A stretch of DNA of 6,474 nucleotides from an uncultured Porphyromonas sp. (GTDB lineage Bacteria; Bacteroidota; Bacteroidia; Bacteroidales; Porphyromonadaceae): positions 1 to 6,474 of the forward strand of contig URKO01000072.1 of the NCBI GenBank assembly GCA_900548415.1, in the 5' to 3' direction. A model generated the notes under the pieces. That model did no database searches. It worked only from the letters and a program-made list of their open reading frames with translations, and had not been told where the DNA came from. Both the position numbers and the translations under genes were made by a program. This document shows positions 1 through 5,563 of the stretch, one piece after another (within the stretch, counting starts at the first letter, position 1; the number at the start of each line of letters is the position of its first letter).

Positions 1-28
1 TACCAGTCACCACCACTGGAGCAACCAT
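1..28 (-). CDS. Possible 5' end of a downstream gene, cut by the window edge
   Basis: An ATG on the minus strand at 28-26 lies 27 bp downstream of the thyA stop and stays open to the window edge, reading MVAPVVVTG. Only nine codons are visible, so the product cannot be named. The short hydrophobic beta-strand followed by TG would fit many nucleotide-binding folds and does not look like the usual start of dihydrofolate reductase. The spacing would fit a gene co-transcribed with thyA. It may equally be chance. Confidence 0.25.
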
Positions 29-55
29 AGATCTAACTATAGAAAGTGGGGGAGA

Positions 56-853
56 CTAGACAGAGACGGGGGCGGGGATGTGCGGGTAGGGGTTGTAGTC
101 GGAGAGGGTGAAGTCGTCATAGACGAAGTCAAAGAGCGACTGCCCGCGGTCTCGTAGGGTCATCGTGGGGAGCGGGCGTGGCGTACGGGTGAGCTGCAGG
201 CGCGCCTGCTCGAGATGGTTCTTATAGAGATGTGCATCGCCGAGGGTATGGATGAAGCGTCCGGGACGTAGCCCCGTGACTTGCGCCGTCATCATGAGGA
301 GGAGTGCGTAGGAGGCGATGTTGAAGGGGACCCCGAGGAAGATGTCGGCACTGCGCTGGTAGAGCTGCAGGTCGAGCTGGTCCCCCACGACGTAGTACTG
401 CATGAGGCAGTGACAGGGGGAGAGGTGCATGAGGGGTAGGTCGGCAACATTCCACGCTGAGACAACGATACGTCGGCTGTCGGGCTGATGCTGTATGAGG
501 TCGAGGGCTTGCTGCATCTGATCGATGGTCTGCCCCGTGTGTGGGTCGAACCAATGTCTCCACTGCGCCCCGTAGATGGGGCCTAGGTCGCCCGCTTCGT
601 CGGCCCACTCATCCCAGATAGAGACTTTGTTGTCGTGCAGGTACTGGAGGTTGGTATCGCCCTTGAGGAACCATAGTAGCTCGTGGATGATGCTGCGCAG
701 GTGTAGCTTCTTGGTGGTGAGCAAGGGGAATCCGTCGGCCAGGTCAAAGGTCATCTGATGTCCGAAGACACCGACGGTGCCAGTGCCCGTGCGGTCTGTG
801 CGTTCGTTGCCCTCGGTGAGGACACGCTCTATTAGGTCAAGGTATTGCTGCAT
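56..853 (-). CDS. thyA: Thymidylate synthase (complete)
   Basis: This enzyme methylates dUMP to dTMP using 5,10-methylenetetrahydrofolate, the committed step of de novo thymidine nucleotide synthesis in the cytoplasm. The 265-residue protein matches the usual bacterial length (264 in E. coli). Visible family features are Arg21 in the N-terminal [10 protein letters not shown] segment, the phosphate-binding Arg pair 127-128 ([11 protein letters not shown]), the nucleophile Cys147 in [12 protein letters not shown], the [13 protein letters not shown] segment (166-178) with the dUMP-contacting Asp and Asn, His208/Tyr210 in GDAHLY, and a C-terminus ending APVSV that resembles the closing tail of the family. 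The start is an ATG at 853 giving the canonical N-terminus; no Shine-Dalgarno or TAnnTTTG box is visible upstream, where the repeat cluster begins within about 40 bp. It may be transcribed from inside that spacer or by read-through from the dehydrogenase gene. A folA neighbour, common beside thyA, is not visible within the window. Confidence 0.97.
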   Translation of the reverse strand: MQQYLDLIERVLTEGNERTDRTGTGTVGVFGHQMTFDLADGFPLLTTKKLHLRSIIHELLWFLKGDTNLQYLHDNKVSIWDEWADEAGDLGPIYGAQWRHWFDPHTGQTIDQMQQALDLIQHQPDSRRIVVSAWNVADLPLMHLSPCHCLMQYYVVGDQLDLQLYQRSADIFLGVPFNIASYALLLMMTAQVTGLRPGRFIHTLGDAHLYKNHLEQARLQLTRTPRPLPTMTLRDRGQSLFDFVYDDFTLSDYNPYPHIPAPVSV

Positions 854-889
854 AGTGGTACGTTGGTTAGAGTGAAGGGGCGAGAACGA

Positions 890-943
890 GTAACCCTTTG
901 TAGGGACGCACGGCTCGTGCGTCCGTCCCCGTTACAGGGTTAC
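890..943. repeat. Nested inverted repeat containing an inverted, diverged copy of the hairpin core
   Basis: The outer arms are GTAACCCT (890-897) and AGGGTTAC (936-943), perfect reverse complements. Inside lie the inner arms GGACGCAC (904-911) and GTGCGTCC (917-924) around the loop GGCTC (912-916). The inner arms equal those of repeat copy 1, but the flanks (TGTAG before, GTC after, matching over 899-927) show that the core is in the opposite orientation to the three direct copies. Its loop differs (GAGCC when read in the direct orientation, against AGATC). The right outer arm overlaps the first three bases of copy 1. Confidence 0.85.
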
Positions 944-1007
944 TGCGTCAAGATCGTTCGACGACGGACGCACAGATCGTGCGTCCCTACAGGGCGACGT
1001 ATCAATG
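941..1007. repeat. 67-bp direct repeat, copy 1
   Basis: This unit starts TACTGCGTCAAGATCG and ends GGGCGACGTATCAATG. It contains a small stem TCGT/ACGA with a 3-nt loop (954-964) followed by the main hairpin with arms GGACGCAC (966-973) and GTGCGTCC (979-986) around the loop AGATC (974-978). All eight stem pairs are perfect. It differs from copy 2 only at 972 and 980, which are paired to each other. Confidence 0.95.
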
Positions 1008-1074
1008 TACTGCGTCAAGATCGTTCGACGACGGACGCTCAGATCGAGCGTCCCTACAGGGCGACGTATCAATG
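1008..1074. repeat. 67-bp direct repeat, copy 2
   Basis: Identical to copy 1 at 65 of 67 positions. The hairpin arms are GGACGCTC (1033-1040) and GAGCGTCC (1046-1053), again a perfect 8-bp stem with loop AGATC. The A-T pair of copy 1 (972-980) is replaced by a T-A pair (1039-1047), so the two substitutions preserve base pairing. Confidence 0.95.
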
Positions 1075-1127
1075 TACTGCGTCAAGATCGTTCGACGACG
1101 AACGCTCAGATCGTGCGTCCCTACAGG
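1075..1127. repeat. 67-bp direct repeat, copy 3 (first 53 bp only, stem degraded)
   Basis: The unit is followed for 53 bp and then breaks off after CTACAGG. Its left arm is GAACGCTC (1100-1107) and its right arm GTGCGTCC (1113-1120). The left arm has the T found in copy 2 while the right arm has the T found in copy 1, giving a T-T mismatch (1106 against 1114), and a G-to-A change at 1101 adds an A-C mismatch. The stem is therefore weakened here, unlike in copies 1 and 2. Confidence 0.92.
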
Positions 1128-1133
1128 AGTCGT

Positions 1134-1159
1134 GATCGAGCGTCCGCCCGTCTTTACAG
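1134..1159. repeat. Decayed right half of a fourth repeat copy
   Basis: GATCGAGCGTCC (1134-1145) equals the loop-plus-right-arm of copy 2 (1042-1053). About nine extra bases follow before TACAG (1155-1159), which in intact copies directly follows the arm after CC. No left arm is present. It looks like a remnant of a fourth unit, but the match is short. Confidence 0.5.
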
Positions 1160-1160
1160 C

Positions 1161-1189
1161 CCTCTACGCCTCAGTGGCGGGCGTAGAGG
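1161..1189 (-). terminator. Perfect 10-bp inverted repeat spanning the dehydrogenase stop codon; possible transcript 3' end
   Basis: The arms CCTCTACGCC (1161-1170) and GGCGTAGAGG (1180-1189) are perfect reverse complements with a 9-nt loop. In the mRNA the hairpin covers the last codons and the stop TAG (1166-1164) of the acyl-CoA dehydrogenase gene. A stem of this strength at the end of a gene suggests transcript termination or 3'-end protection. No U-run follows on the minus strand, so it is not a standard intrinsic terminator and the role is inferred. Confidence 0.5.
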
Positions 1190-2897
1190 TCTGCACAGCG
1201 TAGTGCTGGAGCTGCTTGGGATCGAAGCGACGTATCTGTCCCTCGCACTTGTCCATCTCTCCACTGGCGTACTGTATATATACGTGTGTGGAGTGCTCGT
1301 AGAGGTCGGGACGCTCTTGCGCTGCGATGAGTAGCAGGTGTGCGAAGATGCAGTGCCCACACATCTCGACGAGACGACGAGCGTGGTAGTCGAGGAGGGT
1401 CTGATCCTTAGCCGCTGTGACCAGCTCGGTGCAAGCCTTGGCACGCTCTATCCAGGTGGCTAGTAGCTCCTTCTTCTCCTGCCACTCGGGCGAGACAGCT
1501 ACCTGCTGGTACTCCTCGAGGCGTGCGAAGTATGTGCCAGTGGTGACGTGGCGGATAGCTGCTACGACCTGTAGCTGCGTGGTACCCTCGTAGATGTTGG
1601 TGATACGCACGTCGCGATAGAGACGCTCGCAGGTGTAGTCCTTCATATAGCCTGAGCCACCGTATATCTGGATGCAGTCGTAGACGTTTTGGTTGGCTAG
1701 CTCGGTGCTCATGCCTTTGCCAATGGGCGTATAAGCGTCAGCCAAACGGCTGTAATACTTCTGCTCCTTGCGCTCCTCGGGAGTAAGCTTGCGCTCACGA
1801 GCTATGTCGTCGTAAGCCTTGTACATATCCACGAAGCGACTCGTCTCGTAGAGATGCGCACGGGTCGCATCAGCCTTAGCACGTATGAGGGCTAGCATCT
1901 CATAGACAGCGGGGAACTTGTCGATAGCGTGCCCATACTGATGACGGTCGGCAGCGTAAGCCTTAGCCTCACGATAGGCAGCCTCAGAGATACCGACAGC
2001 TTGCGCCATGATGCCTAGACGAGCTCCATTCATCAGAGACATGACGTAGCGAATGAGTCCTAGACGACGCTCACCACAGAGCTCAGCCGGAGCATCCTTA
2101 AAGACAAGCTCGCAGGTGGGGACACCCTTGATACCCATCTTGTTCTCTATGCGGCGGACGGTCACGCCCCCCTTCTTAGCATCATAGATAAACATGGAGA
2201 GACCACGTGCATCCTTGGTTCCCTCCTCACTACGTGCCAGTACGAGGTGAATGTCTGAGTCGCCATTGGTGATAAAGCGCTTGACACCGTTGAGGTACCA
2301 CTGCTGGTCAGCCTCGTTGTAAGTAGCCTTGAGCATAACGGCCTGCAGGTCACTACCCGCATCTGGCTCAGTCAAGTCCATAGACATCGTCTCGCCGGCG
2401 CAGACACGGGGCAGGAAGCGCTCACGCTGATCCTCAGAGCCAAACTCGTAAAGTGTCTCAGCGCAGTCTTGTAGTCCCCAAAGGTTCTCAAAGCCAGCGT
2501 CAGCACGTGAGACCATGTCGGCAGCCATAATATAAGGAGTGATCGGCATGTTGAGCCCTCCGTAGCGACGGGGAAGTGCCATACCCATGAGGCCAGTCTG
2601 TCGTACCGTGTCTAGGTTTTGCGCTGTGAGCGGATCGTAAGAGACACGTCCCTCGTGGAGCGTTGGTCCCGTTAGGTCCACCTCGGCCGCATTGGGTGCG
2701 ATCACCTCGCCACACACCTCACCGACTATCTCTAGTACACGCTGGTAACTATCCAGCGCATCGGCATAGTCTGAGGGGGCATAGTCATACTGGTCAGCAT
2801 CGGCATAGTCACGCTCCTTAAGTCGTGCAATGCGCTCCATGAGCGGATGCTGGAGGTGGTACTGTATATGTGGATTGTCTGTATAGAAATTAGCCAT
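1164..2897 (-). CDS. Acyl-CoA dehydrogenase, long form with C-terminal extension
   Basis: This FAD flavoenzyme oxidises acyl-CoA to 2-enoyl-CoA, or runs in reverse as an enoyl-CoA reductase, exchanging electrons with Etf; etfA and etfB lie directly upstream, etfA only 21 bp away. In the 577-residue protein, the FAD-site signature LTEPDAGSD is at 175-183, the second family signature starts at QIYGGSGY (410-417), and the presumed catalytic base Glu437 sits in IYEGTTQLQ as in short/medium-chain enzymes. It is much longer than the usual roughly 380 residues: it has an N-terminal extension of about 50 residues, a charged insert near 356-380 in the helical domain, and about 120 residues after the catalytic region, as in the roughly 600-residue subfamily with a separate C-terminal helical domain. 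The chain length of the substrate cannot be read from the sequence; butyryl/crotonyl-CoA is an inference from an anaerobic context. No signal peptide or membrane segment is seen. The start is the ATG at 2897. Confidence 0.95.
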   Translation of the reverse strand: MANFYTDNPHIQYHLQHPLMERIARLKERDYADADQYDYAPSDYADALDSYQRVLEIVGEVCGEVIAPNAAEVDLTGPTLHEGRVSYDPLTAQNLDTVRQTGLMGMALPRRYGGLNMPITPYIMAADMVSRADAGFENLWGLQDCAETLYEFGSEDQRERFLPRVCAGETMSMDLTEPDAGSDLQAVMLKATYNEADQQWYLNGVKRFITNGDSDIHLVLARSEEGTKDARGLSMFIYDAKKGGVTVRRIENKMGIKGVPTCELVFKDAPAELCGERRLGLIRYVMSLMNGARLGIMAQAVGISEAAYREAKAYAADRHQYGHAIDKFPAVYEMLALIRAKADATRAHLYETSRFVDMYKAYDDIARERKLTPEERKEQKYYSRLADAYTPIGKGMSTELANQNVYDCIQIYGGSGYMKDYTCERLYRDVRITNIYEGTTQLQVVAAIRHVTTGTYFARLEEYQQVAVSPEWQEKKELLATWIERAKACTELVTAAKDQTLLDYHARRLVEMCGHCIFAHLLLIAAQERPDLYEHSTHVYIQYASGEMDKCEGQIRRFDPKQLQHYAVQTSTPATEA

Positions 2898-2918
2898 GAT
2901 TCTGTCGTCTAGGGGGAT

Positions 2919-3932
2919 TTACTTAGAGTTTTGCTTATAGTACTTGATGAGCTTGGGGATAACCTCCTCGATACGCCCCGTGATGACGTAGTCAGCGATC
3001 GTGTTGATCGGAGCGTCGGGGTCCGTATTGATAGAGATGATCATCGAGCTCTCCTGCATACCAGCGACATGCTGTATCTGTCCGCTGATACCGCAGGCGA
3101 TGTATAGCTTAGGACGTACGGTCACACCGGTCTGTCCTATCTGTCGCTCATGCTCGGTAAAGCCCGCATCGACGGCTGCACGCGTAGCACCTACCTCTCC
3201 GCCAAGGAGCTCGGCCAGCTCGTGAAGCAGCTCAAAGCTCTCAGCACTACCGACACCGTAGCCACCCGATACGATGATGGGGGCTCCGCCAAGGTTGATC
3301 TTGCTCTTGGCAACGTGGCGGTCGATAATCTCGATGACAAAGTCCTCATCACGAACGAAGTCAGCCACCGAATGGTTGATCACCTCGCCCTTGTGGTCAG
3401 CTTTGTAAATCTCCTTCTTCATCACGCCTGGGCGTACTGTCGCCATCTGTGGACGATGCTCGGGGTTGACAATCGTTGCTACGATGTTACCACCGAAAGC
3501 TGGGCGGATCTGGTAGAGGAGGTTCTTGAACTCCTTGCCTTTCTCCGTATGATCTCCGATCTCCAGAGAGGTACAGTCAGCAGTTAGTCCGCTGCCTAGT
3601 GACGAGGAGACACGGGGTCCTAGGTCACGTCCTATGGTTGTCGCACCGAGGAGGCAGATCTGTGGCTTCTCCTGCTGGAATAGCTTGATGACGATGCTCG
3701 CATGTGGTAGCGTCTGGTAATGCTCTAGACGAGGGTCTACGAAGAGGTGTAGCTTGTCTACGCCGTAGGGCATGACCGTGTCGGCGATCCCCTCAGCGCG
3801 GTCGGTGATAGCTATCGCCTCTAGTGCCACGCCCAGCTGGTTGGCCAGTGAGCGCCCCTTGGTGAGTAGCTCTAGGCTGACGTCGTGTACGCTCCCATCT
3901 TCGATCTCTAGGTATACGAATAGATTGTTCAT
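2919..3932 (-). CDS. etfA: Electron transfer flavoprotein, alpha subunit
   Basis: EtfA binds FAD in its C-terminal domain and, with EtfB, shuttles electrons to or from acyl-CoA dehydrogenase. The ATG at 3932 gives 337 residues beginning MNNLFVYLE, the normal family N-terminus; a longer reading would need a GTG at 3968 and adds 12 residues without family character. The N-terminal Etf domain runs to about residue 190 and includes RPAFGGNIVATI (143-154) and MATVRPGV (163-170). The FAD domain contains VSGGYGVGS (221-229), the Arg251 region (GATRAAVDAGF), GQTG (266-269), the signature YIACGISGQIQHVAGM (277-292, with His288) and ADY (313-315). The residue after GQTG is Val, where many relatives have Lys. 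It lies 40 bp after etfB and 21 bp before the dehydrogenase gene, consistent with translation from one message. Confidence 0.95.
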   Translation of the reverse strand: MNNLFVYLEIEDGSVHDVSLELLTKGRSLANQLGVALEAIAITDRAEGIADTVMPYGVDKLHLFVDPRLEHYQTLPHASIVIKLFQQEKPQICLLGATTIGRDLGPRVSSSLGSGLTADCTSLEIGDHTEKGKEFKNLLYQIRPAFGGNIVATIVNPEHRPQMATVRPGVMKKEIYKADHKGEVINHSVADFVRDEDFVIEIIDRHVAKSKINLGGAPIIVSGGYGVGSAESFELLHELAELLGGEVGATRAAVDAGFTEHERQIGQTGVTVRPKLYIACGISGQIQHVAGMQESSMIISINTDPDAPINTIADYVITGRIEEVIPKLIKYYKQNSK

Positions 3933-3972
3933 AGTCTGTCTTATTATATGGGTGTGCAAAAGCGGCACTCTT

Positions 3973-4857
3973 TCAGCCGATGGTGTGGTTTGCTAATAGG
4001 GTTTGTATCAAAGTCTCTAGGTCGGCATCGCTGCTGGAGAGGTGCATCACCTCCTTAGCCTTAAAGACGACGCTCTCGATACTCTTGACCTTCGTCGGAG
4101 AGCCCGAGAGACCGCACTGAGCAATGTCTGCGCCAGTGCTCTCAGCCGTCAAGATGTCGATAGTCAGCTCCTCGGGGTTGCTCTCGAGACGCTTGCGCCA
4201 TGTCTCGGGCAGAGTGTCTAGCTCTAGCGACGAGGCTGCATACTTGTACTTCTGTACACGCTTAGCATTGCGCAGGCGACAGGGTGCTGCGCTGCCCGTG
4301 ACCGTCAGCAGGAGTGGCTTGTGTGCACGTACTGTCTCCACGCCATGCTCTAGACGGCGGGTGATGGTGAGCTGGTCGCCCTCGATCTGGTCTATCTGCT
4401 CGCAGTAGGTGACCACGTTGATGCCGAGCTTCTCACCCACCTGCGGGCCCACCTGAGCGGTGTCGCCATCGATAGCCTGACGGCCACCGAGGATGAGGTC
4501 GGGCAGTCCACCCTTGCAGATATGACGTATAGCGCAGGCCAAAGCGTAGCTCGTGGCGAGCGTATCAGCCCCAGCGAAAGCTCTATCGGTCAGCAGGTAA
4601 CCGTGGTCAGCGCCACGATAGAGCGCCTCACGGATGATCTCAGCAGCACGGGGAGGTCCCATGGTGAGTATGGAGACACGGCAGTCAGGATTCTGCTCCT
4701 TGATACGGAGCGCCTGCTCGAGTGCGTTTAGATCCTCGGGGTTAAAGATAGCGTCGAGGGCGGCACGGTTCACTGTGCCGTCAGCCTTCATAGCATCTTT
4801 GCCGACATTACGTGTGTCGGGGACTTGCTTGGCAAGTACGATGATATCTTTGATCAT
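3973..4857 (-). CDS. etfB: Electron transfer flavoprotein, beta subunit
   Basis: EtfB partners EtfA, which follows 40 bp downstream. The 294-residue protein starts MIKDIIVLAKQVPDT, the typical EtfB opening strand, and shows the family core ALYRGADHGYLLTD (78-91), LILGGRQAIDGDTAQVG (121-137) and GLSGSPTKV (249-257). The GDTAQVGP form (131-138) resembles Etfs that hold a second FAD in the beta subunit and couple to NADH. AMP-binding Etfs of the mitochondrial type usually have an acidic, Asn-containing version of this loop. That assignment rests on known family comparisons and is not proven here. It is some 30 residues longer than common EtfBs, mainly in the linker and C-terminal part, which may wrap around EtfA. 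The ATG at 4857 lies 20 bp after tsaB with no recognisable Shine-Dalgarno site. Confidence 0.95.
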   Translation of the reverse strand: MIKDIIVLAKQVPDTRNVGKDAMKADGTVNRAALDAIFNPEDLNALEQALRIKEQNPDCRVSILTMGPPRAAEIIREALYRGADHGYLLTDRAFAGADTLATSYALACAIRHICKGGLPDLILGGRQAIDGDTAQVGPQVGEKLGINVVTYCEQIDQIEGDQLTITRRLEHGVETVRAHKPLLLTVTGSAAPCRLRNAKRVQKYKYAASSLELDTLPETWRKRLESNPEELTIDILTAESTGADIAQCGLSGSPTKVKSIESVVFKAKEVMHLSSSDADLETLIQTLLANHTIG

Positions 4858-4877
4858 ATTTAGGTCGTAGTTGTGGT

Positions 4878-5558
4878 TTATGCTTGTTTAGATAGTTTGA
4901 GTCGCTCGAGGACTTTGTTTTGTCCTACGACTGCCTTGTAGGGCTTGACATAGTTTGGCTCCCAGTAGGCGGTATCGACGTATCGCTCCTCCTGCCAGTA
5001 GTTGCGCGCCACGGTGGCGAGCGTTTCGGCCGTTGGCGGAGCGACGGCGGTACCCTCTACGAGTAGCGAGCCGACGTAGACGATACGGCTCTCGGCGGGT
5101 GCGTGCCAATCTGATGAGATGGTGACAAAAGTCGCTTTGTCGCGGGGAGACCCCTCAGCGTTGAAAGTTTGCTGATAAGCGTTTCCATGCCCCGCATCGA
5201 GCAGCGCAACAGTCTCACCAGCGAAGCTCGGCAAGCCCGTCAGTAGGAGCTGCAAGGTGGAGACGGCAATGAGCGGGATGCTCCGCCCGAAGGCTAGTCC
5301 CTTAGCCAGTGCAGCACCTATGCGTAGCCCCGTGTAGGAGCCTGGTCCATCGGTCGTCGCTATGGCTGCTATCTGGTAGCCATGCTCTTGGCACCAGAAG
5401 ATAGCCTCCTGAGTGTAGCGTCCGATGAGCACCGCATTAGATATCTCGGTCTCTTGGTATACCTTATTATATAGTATCTGCTTGCTGTCGGTCACAGCGA
5501 CGCTACACCCCTGTAGGGCGGTATCGATAGCTAGGAGTACAGGTTTCGTTGCGTTCAT
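4878..5558 (-). CDS. tsaB: tRNA threonylcarbamoyladenosine (t6A) biosynthesis protein TsaB
   Basis: TsaB is the non-catalytic ASKHA-fold partner of TsaD in the complex that adds threonylcarbamoyl to A37 of ANN-decoding tRNAs. With the ATG at 5558 the protein has 226 residues (E. coli TsaB has 231). It opens with the ASKHA strand LLAIDTALQGCSVAV (8-22) and contains the diagnostic TTDGPGSYTGLRIG (68-81), followed by ALAKGLAFGRSIPLIAVSTL (83-102). The longer reading from a GTG at 5591 would add 11 residues and overlap pdxH by 28 bp; the ATG leaves a 5-bp gap and fits the family. The C-terminus (YWEPNYVKPYKAVVGQ, 198-213) has the tyrosine/proline-rich character seen at TsaB ends. The tsaD and tsaE partners are not in the window. 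Co-transcription with pdxH is very likely from the spacing. Confidence 0.93.
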   Translation of the reverse strand: MNATKPVLLAIDTALQGCSVAVTDSKQILYNKVYQETEISNAVLIGRYTQEAIFWCQEHGYQIAAIATTDGPGSYTGLRIGAALAKGLAFGRSIPLIAVSTLQLLLTGLPSFAGETVALLDAGHGNAYQQTFNAEGSPRDKATFVTISSDWHAPAESRIVYVGSLLVEGTAVAPPTAETLATVARNYWQEERYVDTAYWEPNYVKPYKAVVGQNKVLERLKLSKQA

Positions 5559-5563
5559 AAGCA

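Larger units (their letters stand above)
854..1163. repeat. Non-coding spacer filled by a palindromic repeat cluster
   Basis: This 310-bp interval between the dehydrogenase stop and the thyA start holds no credible gene. From left to right it contains an imperfect nested inverted repeat (890-943), two full copies and one 53-bp partial copy of a 67-bp direct repeat (941-1007, 1008-1074, 1075-1127), and a decayed half copy (about 1134-1159). Each full unit carries an 8-bp-stem, 5-nt-loop hairpin. Organisation as short palindromic units in an intergenic spacer resembles REP/BIME-type elements of other bacteria; that comparison is by architecture only. If transcribed from the operon side, it would form a series of hairpins 3' of the dehydrogenase message and 5' of thyA. 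Confidence 0.85.

Noticed and set aside
3..19. 5-bp inverted repeat CCAGT/ACTGG as a thyA terminator
   Set aside because: The stem is short, no U-run follows, and it falls inside the possible start of the next gene.
222..608. 128-codon minus-strand open frame
   Set aside because: An alternative frame inside thyA, rich in Arg, Pro and His, with no family resemblance.
941..1127. CRISPR array
   Set aside because: The repeats are directly adjacent at 67-bp period with no unique spacers, and no cas genes are present.
845..1334. Plus-strand open frames of 74-109 codons across the repeat cluster (845-1135, 979-1203, 1005-1334)
   Set aside because: They translate the 67-bp repeat in shifting frames (67 is not a multiple of 3), giving Arg/Ser/Thr/Cys-rich text without domains, and one runs antisense into the dehydrogenase gene.
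3150..3587. 145-codon plus-strand open frame
   Set aside because: It lies wholly antisense to etfA, whose product is recognisable along its whole length; the composition is that of a mirror frame.
3933..3968. GTG start at 3968 for etfA
   Set aside because: It adds 12 residues before the canonical EtfA N-terminus; the ATG at 3932 is preferred.
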